Assembly (NCBI RefSeq): GCF_019355055.1 | Contig: NZ_CP048411.1 | Location: forward strand, 3,003,501 to 3,067,500 | Reading direction: 5' to 3' | Length of the DNA stretch: 64,000 bases | DNA from: Pseudomonas sp. MTM4 | GTDB taxonomy: Bacteria; Pseudomonadota; Gammaproteobacteria; Pseudomonadales; Pseudomonadaceae | Shown here: positions 21,030 through 34,226 of the stretch, in pieces | Layout of the letters: every line of letters begins with the position of its first letter | How positions within the stretch are numbered: position 1 is the first letter of the stretch | Translations under genes and position numbers: made by a program | Notes under the pieces: generated by a model | What the model was told of the DNA's origin: nothing | Databases searched by the model: none | What the model saw: the letters and a program-made list of their open reading frames with translations, nothing else

Positions 21030-22924
21030 CAAGCACTTTGCTCCAGCTTCTGACCGGCGTTGCGTTTTTTCAAATGGATCATCAGGAGCGATACGGCGGC
21101 CGGCGTGACGCCGGGTATCCGCGAAGCCTGGCCTAGCGTCTCGGGGCGCGCCTGGGAAAGCTTATGCTGGATCTCCTTCGACAAGCCGCTGATGGTCGCG
21201 TAATCCAAGTCCGCCGGTAGCACCACGCTTTCGCTGGCACGCAGGCGGGATATTTCCTCCTGCTGGCGATCGATGTACCCAGCGTACTTGGTCTTGATTT
21301 CGACCTGCTCGGCGACTTGTGAATCCTCGACGCCGGCCCCGGTGAGCTCAATCAGGCTGCGGTAGTCAATTTCCGGACGCGCAAGCAGATTGAGCAGGCT
21401 GTACTCGTGGGTCAGCGGTGTGCCGAAACGCTCGGCGATGGCATCGCCCTGCGGAGTGGCAGGACGCACCCAGGTGCTTTTCAGACGCTGCTCTTCCTGA
21501 ACGATACTTTCGCGCTTGCGCTCAAACGCCGCCCAGCGAACATCATCCACCAGTCCTAAATCCCGGCCTTTTTCCGTCAATCTGAGGTCGGCGTTGTCCT
21601 CGCGCAGTATCAACCGATACTCGGCGCGAGATGTGAACATGCGATACGGCTCCTGGGTTCCCAGGGTGATCAGATCGTCGACCAGGACGCCCAGGTAGGC
21701 TTCGTCGCGACGCGGACACCAGCTGTCTTTGCCTTGCGCGCGCAAAGCCGCATTGGTACCGGCCAACAAACCTTGTGCGCCGGCTTCTTCGTAACCCGTG
21801 GTGCCATTGATCTGACCGGCAAAGAAAAGGCCGCCGATGACCTTGGTTTCCAGGCTGTACTTCAGATCGCGGGGATCGAAGTAATCGTATTCAATGGCAT
21901 AGCCAGGTCGAACGATGTGCGCCTGCTCCATCCCGCGAATGCTCTGCACGATCTGCAACTGAACATCGAATGGCAGCGAAGTGGAGATACCGTTGGGGTA
22001 GAGCTCATGGGTAGTCAGGCCTTCGGGCTCGATGAAAACCTGGTGGCTGTCCTTGTCGGCGAAGCGATGAATCTTGTCCTCGATTGACGGACAGTAGCGC
22101 GGCCCGACGCCCTCAATGACTCCGGAGTACATCGGCGAGCGGTCGAGATTGGCCGCGATGATTTCATGAGTTTTGGCGTTGGTGTGAGTAATCCAGCAAC
22201 TGACCTGCTCGGGATGCTGCGCCGCATGCCCGAGGAATGACATCGGCGGAATGGGGCTATCGCCCGGCTGTTCGGTCATCACCGAGAAATCGACGCTGCG
22301 GCCGTCGATACGAGGCGGCGTTCCGGTTTTCAGACGACCAACGCGAAGCGGCAATTCGCGCAGACGTGCAGCCAGAGCGATGGATGGCGGATCGCCAGCG
22401 CGCCCACCGGAGTAATTCTGCAAACCAATGTGGATAAGTCCGCCAAGAAAGGTCCCGGTCGTCAAAACAACCGACTCGGCGAAGAAACGCAGGCCCATTT
22501 GCGTAATCACACCTTTGACTTGATCCGCCTCGACGATCAAATCGTCAACAGCCTGCTGAAATATCCACAGGTTCGCCTGATTCTCTAGCGTCTCCCGCAC
22601 CGCAGCCTTGTAGAGCACACGGTCGGCCTGCGCACGCGTAGCGCGGACCGCCGGACCCTTGCGGCTGTTGAGCACGCGGAACTGTATCCCGCTCTTGTCG
22701 GTGGCGGTCGCCATGGCGCCGCCTAACGCGTCGATTTCCTTGACCAGATGACTTTTGCCGATGCCGCCAATGGCCGGATTGCAGCTCATCTGCCCTAGCG
22801 TCTCGACGTTATGAGTGAGCAGCAATGTCTTCACGCCGATTCGAGCGGCTGCCAAAGCAGCTTCGGTACCGGCATGGCCACCGCCGATAACGATGACGTC
22901 AAAACGGGAAGGGAAATCCACCAC
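21029..22924 (-). CDS. mnmG: tRNA uridine-5-carboxymethylaminomethyl modification enzyme MnmG
   Basis: MnmG (GidA) acts with MnmE to build the cmnm5 group on U34 of certain tRNAs. The 631-aa protein has the FAD-binding [15 protein letters not shown] at 14-28, [18 protein letters not shown], and [24 protein letters not shown], all hallmarks. The start is GTG at 22924 (GTG GTG GAT, giving MVDFP), with GAGG upstream. A TATACT -10-like box lies at 22970-22965 on the minus strand, without a clear -35. Confidence 0.97.
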   Translation of the reverse strand: MVDFPSRFDVIVIGGGHAGTEAALAAARIGVKTLLLTHNVETLGQMSCNPAIGGIGKSHLVKEIDALGGAMATATDKSGIQFRVLNSRKGPAVRATRAQADRVLYKAAVRETLENQANLWIFQQAVDDLIVEADQVKGVITQMGLRFFAESVVLTTGTFLGGLIHIGLQNYSGGRAGDPPSIALAARLRELPLRVGRLKTGTPPRIDGRSVDFSVMTEQPGDSPIPPMSFLGHAAQHPEQVSCWITHTNAKTHEIIAANLDRSPMYSGVIEGVGPRYCPSIEDKIHRFADKDSHQVFIEPEGLTTHELYPNGISTSLPFDVQLQIVQSIRGMEQAHIVRPGYAIEYDYFDPRDLKYSLETKVIGGLFFAGQINGTTGYEEAGAQGLLAGTNAALRAQGKDSWCPRRDEAYLGVLVDDLITLGTQEPYRMFTSRAEYRLILREDNADLRLTEKGRDLGLVDDVRWAAFERKRESIVQEEQRLKSTWVRPATPQGDAIAERFGTPLTHEYSLLNLLARPEIDYRSLIELTGAGVEDSQVAEQVEIKTKYAGYIDRQQEEISRLRASESVVLPADLDYATISGLSKEIQHKLSQARPETLGQASRIPGVTPAAVSLLMIHLKKRNAGQKLEQSA

Positions 22925-23491
22925 GCACCTCGTGCCTGTTCAGATGAGTTCTGGGAAACGCACAAGTATAGGGGCTGGGGGTTTTCGAAAGAAGTCCTTT
23001 GAACAAAAAATGACCAACTGCAGCTTCAGGCATGACGATGTCAAACAGACGCATCATTAGAAAAATAGAGAAAAGTATTTAAAGCTTATTTTTATGTTTA
23101 TAAATAGGAGCGAAATTTCTGTGGATAGATTAATGGAAGCCCCGTAATTAACGGATTCTAGCGTTTTAAAAGGTTGTGTTGATGCTGGGCTCTACCCGTG
23201 CGCTAGCAGTTCATAGGCTGTGTATGAAATGACAAGTTATGCACAGGGCTATTTGCATGCTTGTTCTTCAACTGGTTATGGACCGATCTTAGGCGTAGTT
23301 TTCCACAGAGCTTAGCTGTAGGGTTTGGCAAGTTTGGCGCGGCTTTGGGGAGCCAATGGAATCGGTGGGTAGGGTTGAAGAGCATTGGCGATTATTAATG
23401 ATGGGGTTCCCGCAGGCAGCCAGAGCCAAGGGCGGCGGCGTTCAAGCGCACGAATTGGCGAAGCCTAAGACCCGTCGAGCGAGGCTTAGGG
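22925..23491. other. mnmG-mnmE intergenic: second origin-like AT-rich module with DnaA-box-like sites
   Basis: This 567-bp gap has no convincing gene. An AT-rich stretch at about 23058-23107, including TTTAAAGCTTATT, is followed by DnaA-box-like TGTGGATAG (23120-23128), TTATGCACA (23237-23245) and TTTTCCACA (23299-23307). The block from 23065 to 23128 resembles the one at 27503-27573 in oriC in both order and sequence. Pseudomonads have been reported to carry more than one autonomously replicating fragment near the origin; whether this copy works as an origin, a DnaA reservoir or a relic is unknown. Confidence 0.55.
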
Positions 23492-24859
23492 CTACTTACC
23501 AATACAGAAGCTGGAAAATATGCGGCCCAGCAGATCGTCCGAGCTGAAGGCTCCAGTGATCTCGCCAAGCGCCTGCTGGGCTTGCCGCAGGTCTTCGGCC
23601 AGCAGCTCCCCCGCTCCAGCGAGCGTGAGCTGGGCATGGCCATGCTTCAGATGCTCCGCAGCCTGTCGCAGCGAATCCAGGTGTCTGCGACGGGCACTGA
23701 AACCACTCTCGGCGGTCTGGTCATAGCCCATGCAGTCCTTTAGATGATCACGCAGCATTTCAAGGCCGTCACCTGATCTCGCCGAGAGGCTCAGGGTGGT
23801 GTAGCCGTCAGGATCGATCGCAAGCGTGGCGCCTTCGCCGGTCAGGTCAGCCTTGTTGCGGATGAGGGTGGTTTTGGTGCGGTCCGGCCTGATGGTGAGA
23901 ACCTCAGGCCAACCTGACTCGCCAGCGTCGCCGGATGCTGCGCTGGCATCCATCACCAGGAGTATCCGGTCGGCGTCTTCGATGGCCTTGATGGCGCGTT
24001 CCACTCCGATGCGCTCCACTTGATCATCGGTATCTCGCAAGCCGGCGGTATCGATGATGTGCAACGGCATACCGTCGATATGAATGTGCTCGCGAAGCAC
24101 GTCGCGCGTGGTGCCTGCGATATCGGTGACGATCGCCGCTTCCCGACCGGCCAGTGCATTGAGCAGGCTGGACTTTCCAGCATTGGGACGACCGGCGATC
24201 ACGACGTTCATACCCTCACGCAGCAGCGCGCCCTGACCGGCTTCACGGATGACCTGGCTCAGCTCCTCTCTGACACCTTGTAGCAAGGCCAGCACCCGGC
24301 CGTCGGCCAGGAAATCGATTTCCTCTTCCGGGAAATCGATCGCCGCCTCCACGTATATCCGCAGCTGGATGAGTGTTTCCGTCAGCTGATGCACCCGCCG
24401 GGAAAACTCGCCCTGCAACGAGCGCACAGCGTTGCGGGCGGCCTGGGCGGAGCTTGCTTCGATCAGATCGGCGATCGCCTCGGCTTGCGCCAGGTCTAGC
24501 TTGTCGTTGAGGAAAGCCCGCTCGCTGAACTCGCCGGGGCGAGCCAGGCGCGCACCCAACTCCACGCAGCGGCGCAATAGCATGTCCATCACCACCGGGC
24601 CACCATGCCCCTGCAGTTCCAGTACGTCTTCGCCGGTAAAGGAATTAGGACCTGGAAAAAACAGCATCAGACCTTCATCGATGACCTCTCCATCGTCGGC
24701 ATGGAACGGACCGTAATGCGCATAGCGGGCAGTCGGTTCCCGGCCACTGAGGGTGATGGCCACCGCTTTCGCCCGTGGCCCGGAAACACGCACGACCCCG
24801 ATTCCCCCTCTTCCCGGTGCGGTGGCGACTGCGGCAATGGTTTCACGTTCGTGATTCAT
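23492..24859 (-). CDS. mnmE: tRNA modification GTPase MnmE
   Basis: MnmE (TrmE) is the GTPase partner of MnmG. The 455-aa protein starts [27 protein letters not shown] (folate-binding domain), carries an inserted G domain with [17 protein letters not shown] and DTAGLRDT, and ends in CIGK with the catalytic cysteine. ATG 24859 is chosen because the protein then starts as its homologues do and GGAGAG lies upstream; an upstream in-frame start adds 12 odd residues. Confidence 0.97.
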   Translation of the reverse strand: MNHERETIAAVATAPGRGGIGVVRVSGPRAKAVAITLSGREPTARYAHYGPFHADDGEVIDEGLMLFFPGPNSFTGEDVLELQGHGGPVVMDMLLRRCVELGARLARPGEFSERAFLNDKLDLAQAEAIADLIEASSAQAARNAVRSLQGEFSRRVHQLTETLIQLRIYVEAAIDFPEEEIDFLADGRVLALLQGVREELSQVIREAGQGALLREGMNVVIAGRPNAGKSSLLNALAGREAAIVTDIAGTTRDVLREHIHIDGMPLHIIDTAGLRDTDDQVERIGVERAIKAIEDADRILLVMDASAASGDAGESGWPEVLTIRPDRTKTTLIRNKADLTGEGATLAIDPDGYTTLSLSARSGDGLEMLRDHLKDCMGYDQTAESGFSARRRHLDSLRQAAEHLKHGHAQLTLAGAGELLAEDLRQAQQALGEITGAFSSDDLLGRIFSSFCIGK

Positions 24860-24885
24860 GCGTCTCTCCAGCGGATCCAAAGCAA

Positions 24886-24907
24886 AACGCCCCAATCAAG
24901 GGGCGTT
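24886..24907 (-). terminator. Terminator of the rpmH-rnpA-yidD-yidC operon
   Basis: AACGCCCC (24886-24893) pairs with GGGGCGTT (24900-24907); on the minus strand the stem is followed by a TTTTGCTTTG tail. It lies between the yidC stop and the mnmE start. Confidence 0.8.
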
Positions 24908-24923
24908 CTGTTGGTTCAGTAGA

Positions 24924-26594
24924 TCAGGCTGCGGCCTGTCTCTCTATCTTGCGGGTAATGTACCACTGCTGCGCGATCGACAAGACGTTGTTGACGACCC
25001 AGTACAGCACCAGACCTGCCGGGAACCACAGGAAGAAGAAGGTGAAGATGACAGGCAACAGTTTCATCACCTTGGCTTGCATCGGATCCGGCGGTGTGGG
25101 GTTCAGCTGCTGCTGGATGAACATGGTCACGCCCATGATGATCGGCAGGATGAAGAAAGGATCCTTGATCGACAGGTCGGTGATCCAGAACATCCAGGGC
25201 GCCTGGCGCATCTCGACGCTTTCAAGAAGAACCCAATAGAGCGCAAGGAAAACCGGCATCTGCACCAGGATCGGCAGACAGCCGCCCAGCGGATTGATCT
25301 TCTCTTTTTTGTACAGCTCCATCATCGCCTGGGACATCTTCTGGCGGTCATCGCCGAACTGTTCCTTGAGTGCCTGCATCTTCGGCGACACCGCACGCAT
25401 GCGCGCCATCGACCTATAGCTGGCGGCCGACAGCGGGAAGAACGCGAGCTTGATGACGATGGTCAGTACGATAATCGACCAGCCCCAGTTACCCAGTAGT
25501 GCGTGAATGTTTTCCAGCAGCCAGAAGATCGGTTGGGCGATGAACCAGAGGATGCCGTAGTCGACGGTCAAACGCAGGCCGGGGGAAAGTTCCTCGAGCT
25601 TTTCCTGACTCTTGGGACCGGCATAGAGAGTCGCGGCTGCTTCACCCTGGCTACCGGGAGCCACCGCAATTGCGGGACCGGTGAAACCGATGATGTAGTT
25701 GCCTTGGCTATCCTTGCGCGTCTGTACCTGGTTGGTCTGATCGGGCGCAGGAATCCAGGCGGTCACGAAATAGTGCTGCAACCAGGCGATCCAGCCGCCG
25801 TCGACGGTTCTCTTCAGGTTCTGGTCGTCCATGTCGCCCATAGACACTTTGGTATAGGGCTCGTCCTTGGTCCACAGTGCCGCGCCTAGATAGGTTGCCG
25901 TGCCGGTTGCCGTGCTCGAAGAGGGATCGCCACTGTCGTCGCGCTTGAGCTGACCAAACATGTAACCAGTCCAGGCCTTCTGGCTCTGGTTGTCGATCAG
26001 GTAACGCACGCCCAGATCGTAATCGCCACGATCGAAGGTGAAACGCTTGGTGTAGTTGACACCATCTTCGCTGTACTTCAGGTCGACGACGAGCTGATCC
26101 TGCCCTTCGGCGAGCTGATAGTTCTGTTGCTCGCTGCTATACAGCGGGCGGCCGCTGGCTTTGTCTGGACCATCGCCAATCAGCCCGCTCTGAGCTTCGT
26201 ACGTCCGCTCGGCGCTACGCTCGAAAAGCTGGAAAGGAACGTCCGGTCGATCCTGGCGGCGAGGAAACTCTGGCAAGCGCAGGTCGACGATGTCACCGCC
26301 ACGTGGATCGATCGCGACATCGAGGACATCGGTACGCACACGGATGAGCTGAGAACTGGCCTGAGTCTCAGGAAGCGCGCTGGCCGACTGCTCGCCAGCC
26401 ACAGCAGGAATGTCACCCTGCGAACCTTCAGCAGTAACGGTGGTTGGCGTCTCGGGTAGCTGAGTGGCCGAAGATTGTTCCTGATGTGTCTCTGCAGGCA
26501 GAGCAGCCTGACCATAGTCCTGATTCCACTGAAGAACCATCAGGTAGGCAACGACTGCCAATGCGACAAGCAGGATCGAGCGTTTGATATCCAT
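24924..26594 (-). CDS. yidC: Membrane protein insertase YidC
   Basis: YidC inserts and folds inner-membrane proteins, including Fo subunits a and c. The 556-aa protein has an N-terminal anchor (about residues 7-22), a large periplasmic beta-sandwich (about 60-340) and a conserved C-terminal core with helices including NWGWSIIVLTIVIKLAFFP, then MYKKEKINPLGGCLPILVQMP and WFPAGLVLYWVVNNVLSIAQQ. It starts two bases past the yidD stop. Confidence 0.97.
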   Translation of the reverse strand: MDIKRSILLVALAVVAYLMVLQWNQDYGQAALPAETHQEQSSATQLPETPTTVTAEGSQGDIPAVAGEQSASALPETQASSQLIRVRTDVLDVAIDPRGGDIVDLRLPEFPRRQDRPDVPFQLFERSAERTYEAQSGLIGDGPDKASGRPLYSSEQQNYQLAEGQDQLVVDLKYSEDGVNYTKRFTFDRGDYDLGVRYLIDNQSQKAWTGYMFGQLKRDDSGDPSSSTATGTATYLGAALWTKDEPYTKVSMGDMDDQNLKRTVDGGWIAWLQHYFVTAWIPAPDQTNQVQTRKDSQGNYIIGFTGPAIAVAPGSQGEAAATLYAGPKSQEKLEELSPGLRLTVDYGILWFIAQPIFWLLENIHALLGNWGWSIIVLTIVIKLAFFPLSAASYRSMARMRAVSPKMQALKEQFGDDRQKMSQAMMELYKKEKINPLGGCLPILVQMPVFLALYWVLLESVEMRQAPWMFWITDLSIKDPFFILPIIMGVTMFIQQQLNPTPPDPMQAKVMKLLPVIFTFFFLWFPAGLVLYWVVNNVLSIAQQWYITRKIERQAAA

Positions 26595-26596
26595 GG

Positions 26597-26842
26597 TTAC
26601 TCGGTCATCGAAGATGAATTGGAGGTGTTGTTGGAAGGCACGGGATCATAGCCGCCCGGATTCCATGGATGGCAACGGCCAAGCCTGCACAGGCTCAGCC
26701 AGCCACCGCGCAGCAGGCCATGATTCTCGATGGCCTCTTGTGCGTAGCAGGAGCAACTTGGGTAGAAACGACAATGGCTCGCCATCATGGGGCTGATGGC
26801 GTACCGGTAGATCCGAATCGGAATCAAGGCCAGTTTACGCAT
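26597..26842 (-). CDS. yidD: Membrane protein insertion efficiency factor YidD
   Basis: The 81-aa protein has the YidD signature: [34 protein letters not shown], with the clustered cysteines, then [15 protein letters not shown]. It overlaps the end of rnpA by 8 bases and precedes yidC, its functional partner. Confidence 0.96.
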   Translation of the reverse strand: MRKLALIPIRIYRYAISPMMASHCRFYPSCSCYAQEAIENHGLLRGGWLSLCRLGRCHPWNPGGYDPVPSNNTSNSSSMTE

Positions 26843-27230
26843 GAGCGGACTTGCTCTGTTCCGGACTGCCGGCGGTCTGGGAGGGTGTGCGGGACAACCG
26901 CCTCCAGAGTTTGGCGAATTGCCGTGCCAGTTCGGGATTATCCAGATCAGCCAATCCCTTGCGAGCGATAACCACGATGTCCCACCCCGTCAGTTCCATC
27001 TGGTGGAGACGAAAGGTCTCACGCAGTTGCCGCTTGATGCGATTGCGTTCAACCGCGAGCTTGACGCTCTTCTTGCCGATCACCAGCCCGATTCGGGGGT
27101 GTGGCAGTTCGTTTTCGCGCACCAGGAGCAGGACGTTCCTGCCCGGTAACTTGCCGGAAGGGGAGTCGAAGACTGTTTTGAACTGACGCGGGGTCAGCAA
27201 TCGCTTTTCCCGAGCGAAGTCTCGACTCAC
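26835..27230 (-). CDS. rnpA: Ribonuclease P protein component
   Basis: RnpA is the basic protein cofactor of RNase P, which matures tRNA 5' ends. The 131-aa product has [14 protein letters not shown] and the RNR motif region [18 protein letters not shown] near residues 53-70. The start is GTG at 27230, in line with the family N-terminus. It follows rpmH in the conserved origin cluster. Confidence 0.96.
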   Translation of the reverse strand: MSRDFAREKRLLTPRQFKTVFDSPSGKLPGRNVLLLVRENELPHPRIGLVIGKKSVKLAVERNRIKRQLRETFRLHQMELTGWDIVVIARKGLADLDNPELARQFAKLWRRLSRTPSQTAGSPEQSKSAHA

Positions 27231-27247
27231 TACCTGTTCCGACGTGT

Positions 27248-27382
27248 TCAGACTGCCAGGCGCTTACGACCTTTGGCGCGACGGCGCGACAGGACGGCAC
27301 GGCCGTTCTTGGTGGCCATACGAGCACGGAAACCGTGAGTGCGAGCGCGCTTGAGGGTGCTGGGTTGGAAAGTGCGTTTCAT
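27248..27382 (-). CDS. rpmH: 50S ribosomal protein L34
   Basis: A 44-aa frame from ATG 27382 encodes a very basic protein beginning [19 protein letters not shown] and ending [12 protein letters not shown], an unmistakable L34. It is the first gene of the rpmH-rnpA-yidD-yidC operon and borders oriC. Confidence 0.98.
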   Translation of the reverse strand: MKRTFQPSTLKRARTHGFRARMATKNGRAVLSRRRAKGRKRLAV

Positions 27383-27441
27383 GATGCGTTTACCTGGTGA
27401 TCCGTTGCGGGCCGGAATGGCCCCCTTTTAAGAGACCGGCG

Positions 27442-27470
27442 ATTGTAGAGAAGCCGCGCGGCGAGGTCAA
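27442..27470 (-). promoter_or_regulatory. rpmH promoter
   Basis: On the minus strand TTGACC (27470-27465), a 17-bp spacer and TACAAT (27447-27442) form a strong sigma-70 promoter about 60 bp upstream of the rpmH start. Confidence 0.85.
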
Positions 27471-27893
27471 TTTCCAACCAGCGCCGTCGAAGGCAAATAA
27501 ATATAGATAAAAAGAAATTAAAGCTTTTCTTACTACAGAGCTTATAAATGGTGCGTACCTTTTCTGTGGATAACCCTCTACAGCCCAGGACAGCCGCCGC
27601 ATCAGACGTTTCTAAACTCTCTTCGTAAACGGTGCGTTCGCGGTGGGAACGTATTTAATTTCCTGTGGGTATTTTTTCAGGTTATCAACAGGACAGTTCT
27701 TCACCGAGCTTTGCACAGGCTTATCCGGAGCCCTAACGGAGGGTTATCAACAGCTCTTAGGCCCTGTACTGAGAATGTTACCGGCTATTTTTATGCCTGA
27801 CTTCGCCTCAATAGAGATGCTGACTGTGGATAACAGGGCTGGCCATGGCTACAATGGTTGCCGTTTGAAGCTCGACAGCGTCTAGGAGATTCC
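27471..27893. other. oriC: Chromosomal replication origin oriC (rpmH-dnaA intergenic)
   Basis: The gap between rpmH and dnaA, the known origin position in pseudomonads, holds DnaA boxes TGTGGATAA at 27565-27573 and 27825-27833 and TTATCAACA at 27682-27690 and 27744-27752, with a weaker TTATCCGGA at 27721. An AT-rich stretch at about 27493-27530 is the likely unwinding region. The boxes at 27565 and 27825 point one way and the two TTATCAACA boxes the other. Confidence 0.9.
27825..27855 (+). promoter_or_regulatory. Candidate dnaA promoter overlapping a DnaA box
   Basis: A -10 box TACAAT lies at 27850-27855. The -35 position falls inside the DnaA box TGTGGATAA (27825-27833) and matches the consensus poorly. 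This arrangement would let DnaA repress its own gene; inferred. Confidence 0.5.
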
Positions 27894-29345
27894 GTGTCGG
27901 TGGAACTTTGGCAGCAGTGCGTTGACCTCTTGAGAGATGAGCTGCCGGCCCAGCAATTCAACACGTGGATCCGTCCGCTTCAAGTCGAGGCCGAGGGGGA
28001 CGAACTGCGCGTATACGCACCTAATCGATTCGTTCTTGATTGGGTCAACGAAAAGTATCTTTCCCGTTTGCTTGAGTTGCTATCGGAACGCGCTACCGGT
28101 CCGGCACCTTCGTTGTCTCTATTGATAGGGAGCAAACGTACAGCCGCCGCCGCGCTCCCTTCTGCGTCGATGGCCCGCGCTCAACAGCAGGCCACCGTTT
28201 CTGCCGTTCCCTCGCAAGCGGCACCTTCGGAACCCGCTGCCGTTGCACCTCTATCTGCTCCGCCACCAGCAGCTGCGCCTGCGCGTGCGGAGCGTAACGT
28301 CCAGGTCGAAGGTGGACTCAAGCACACCAGTTATCTCAACCGGACCTTTACCTTCGAAAATTTCGTCGAGGGCAAGTCCAACCAGCTGGCCCGCGCTGCT
28401 GCATGGCAAGTTGCCGACAATCCCAAGCATGGCTACAACCCGCTGTTTCTCTATGGTGGGGTGGGCCTCGGTAAAACTCACTTGATGCACGCGGTGGGCA
28501 ACCACCTGTTGAAGAAAAATCCCAACGCCAAGGTTGTCTATCTTCATTCGGAGCGTTTCGTCGCCGACATGGTCAAGGCGCTGCAGCTCAATGCCATCAA
28601 TGAATTCAAGCGCTTCTATCGCTCGGTGGACGCGCTGCTGATCGACGACATTCAGTTCTTCGCCAAGAAAGAGCGCTCCCAGGAAGAGTTCTTTCATACC
28701 TTCAATGCGTTACTGGAGGGTGGGCAACAAGTGATTCTCACCAGTGACCGCTACCCGAAGGAAATCGACGGACTTGAAGAAAGACTCAAGTCCCGTTTCG
28801 GCTGGGGCCTGACGGTTGCTGTCGAGCCGCCGGAGCTCGAGACGCGGGTGGCGATCCTGATGAAGAAGGCTGATCAGGCCAATGTGGATCTGCCACATGA
28901 TGCTGCGTTCTTCATCGCGCAGCGGATCCGCTCGAATGTGCGTGAGCTGGAAGGCGCACTGAAGCGCGTCATCGCTCACGCTCATTTCATGGGCCGCGAT
29001 ATCACCATCGAGCTCATTCGAGAGTCCTTGAAGGACTTGCTTGCTCTACAGGACAAGTTGGTCAGCGTGGATAATATTCAGCGCACTGTCGCTGAGTACT
29101 ACAAGATAAAAATCTCCGATCTGCTGTCGAAGCGACGTTCTCGCTCAGTGGCGAGACCGCGTCAGGTCGCGATGGCTTTGTCCAAAGAGCTCACCAACCA
29201 CAGCCTGCCGGAAATCGGCGATGCGTTTGGTGGGCGCGATCACACGACCGTGCTTCATGCCTGTCGTAAAATTGCTGAACTTCGCGAATTGGATGCTGAT
29301 ATTCGCGAAGATTACAAAAATCTGCTGCGTACTTTGACAACCTGA
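27894..29345 (+). CDS. dnaA: Chromosomal replication initiator protein DnaA
   Basis: The 483-aa initiator has domain I ([29 protein letters not shown]), a Pro/Ala-rich linker (about residues 85-145), the AAA+ domain with GGVGLGKTH and LLIDDIQFF, and the C-terminal DNA-binding domain with [19 protein letters not shown] and [14 protein letters not shown]. The start is GTG at 27894, with AGGAG 5 bases upstream; the in-frame upstream codons are not conserved. It heads dnaA-dnaN-recF-gyrB. Confidence 0.98.
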   Translation: MSVELWQQCVDLLRDELPAQQFNTWIRPLQVEAEGDELRVYAPNRFVLDWVNEKYLSRLLELLSERATGPAPSLSLLIGSKRTAAAALPSASMARAQQQATVSAVPSQAAPSEPAAVAPLSAPPPAAAPARAERNVQVEGGLKHTSYLNRTFTFENFVEGKSNQLARAAAWQVADNPKHGYNPLFLYGGVGLGKTHLMHAVGNHLLKKNPNAKVVYLHSERFVADMVKALQLNAINEFKRFYRSVDALLIDDIQFFAKKERSQEEFFHTFNALLEGGQQVILTSDRYPKEIDGLEERLKSRFGWGLTVAVEPPELETRVAILMKKADQANVDLPHDAAFFIAQRIRSNVRELEGALKRVIAHAHFMGRDITIELIRESLKDLLALQDKLVSVDNIQRTVAEYYKIKISDLLSKRRSRSVARPRQVAMALSKELTNHSLPEIGDAFGGRDHTTVLHACRKIAELRELDADIREDYKNLLRTLTT

Positions 29346-29378
29346 ACTGCGGCCAATTAATAGGCAAGGGACCAGACC

Positions 29379-30482
29379 ATGCATTTCACTATTCAGCGCG
29401 AAGCCCTGTTGAAACCTCTGCAGTTGGTGGCTGGCGTCGTCGAGCGACGCCAGACCTTGCCCGTTTTGTCCAACGTGTTGCTGGTGGTTCAGGATCATCA
29501 GTTATCCCTTACCGGTACCGATCTCGAAGTCGAACTGGTCGGCCGCGTGGCGTTAGAGGATGCTGCAGAGCCCGGTGAGATAACGGTACCGGCGCGCAAG
29601 CTGATGGATATCTGCAAGAGCCTGCAGCCCGATGCGCTGATCGATATACGTCTGGATGATCAGAAAGTCGTGATCAAGTCGGGGCGTAGCCGTTTTTCCC
29701 TGTCGACCCTGCCGGCCAACGATTTCCCTACCGTCGAGGAAGGGCCAGGCTCGCTTAGTTTCAGCGTTAACCAGGGCAAGATGCGTCGCCTGATCGAGCG
29801 CAGCAGCTTTGCCATGGCACAGCAGGACGTGCGCTACTACCTGAACGGTATGCTGATCGAGGTTTCCAGCGGAATGCTGCGTGCGGTCGCGACCGATGGG
29901 CATCGGTTAGCGATGTGTTCCATGCAGGCCGGTATTGAGCAACCGGATCGTCACCAAGTCATCGTGCCGCGCAAAGGGATTCTCGAACTAGCGCGTTTGC
30001 TGTCCGATCAGGACGGCGACGTCAGCATCGTGCTTGGTCAGCACCACATCCGTGCAACGACCAATGAGTTCACCTTCACTTCCAAATTGGTGGATGGGAA
30101 GTTTCCCGACTATGAGCGCGTGCTGCCCCGTGGCGGTGACAAGCTGGTCGTCGGCGAGCGCCAGACGTTGCGCGAGGCATTCAGCCGCACGGCCATTCTC
30201 TCCAACGAGAAATATCGAGGTATCCGCCTGCAGCTCGAAAGTGGGCTGTTGAAGATCCAGGCTAACAACCCGGAACAGGAAGAGGCGGAAGAAGAAGTTG
30301 CGGTCGACTACACCGGCGGATCGTTGGAGATCGGTTTCAACGTCAGCTATCTGCTCGACGTGCTGGGCGTCATGACCACTGATCAGGTTCGTCTGATTCT
30401 TTCTGATGCCAACAGCAGTGCGCTGGTTCAGGAATACGACAACGACGATTCAGCCTATGTCGTAATGCCAATGCGTCTGTAA
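29379..30482 (+). CDS. dnaN: DNA polymerase III sliding clamp (beta subunit)
   Basis: The 367-aa clamp starts MHFTIQREALLKPLQLVAGVVERRQTLPVLSN and ends with SALVQEYDNDDSAYVVMPMRL, both family signatures. It encircles DNA and tethers polymerase III. It follows dnaA by 33 bases and precedes recF by 13. Confidence 0.98.
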   Translation: MHFTIQREALLKPLQLVAGVVERRQTLPVLSNVLLVVQDHQLSLTGTDLEVELVGRVALEDAAEPGEITVPARKLMDICKSLQPDALIDIRLDDQKVVIKSGRSRFSLSTLPANDFPTVEEGPGSLSFSVNQGKMRRLIERSSFAMAQQDVRYYLNGMLIEVSSGMLRAVATDGHRLAMCSMQAGIEQPDRHQVIVPRKGILELARLLSDQDGDVSIVLGQHHIRATTNEFTFTSKLVDGKFPDYERVLPRGGDKLVVGERQTLREAFSRTAILSNEKYRGIRLQLESGLLKIQANNPEQEEAEEEVAVDYTGGSLEIGFNVSYLLDVLGVMTTDQVRLILSDANSSALVQEYDNDDSAYVVMPMRL

Positions 30483-30495
30483 CGCTCGATTCTGA

Positions 30496-34018
<3,523 letters not shown>

Positions 34019-34043
34019 TCCGCTCCGTCTCGTCTCGTATTAC

Positions 34044-34069
34044 AAAAACCCGGCTTTGCCGGGTTTTTT
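34044..34069 (+). terminator. gyrB terminator
   Basis: AAAAACCCGGC and GCCGGGTTTTT form a stem with a TTT loop and a T-run. Its T-run runs directly into parS site 3. Confidence 0.92.
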
Positions 34070-34084
34070 GTTTCACGTGGAACA
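34069..34084. promoter_or_regulatory. parS: parS site 3 (after gyrB)
   Basis: TGTTTCACGTGGAACA is identical to site 2 and starts in the last bases of the gyrB terminator. Confidence 0.93.
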
Positions 34085-34226
34085 TAAAAATTCCCGCTTT
34101 TCGATAGCCTTAACCCATCGTCCTGCTTGTTTTAATCAATTTTCGAAATTCCCTTGCGCTCTATAAGCTCTCTCTCATTGAAGCTTTTAAATCGTCGACT
34201 TTCGAAACTACTAAGAGGTAATTCAT

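Noticed and set aside
34090..34226. OxyR-type site upstream of ahpF
   Set aside because: One ATAG-N7-CCAT half site can be drawn near 34104, but the second half does not match, so I do not call it.
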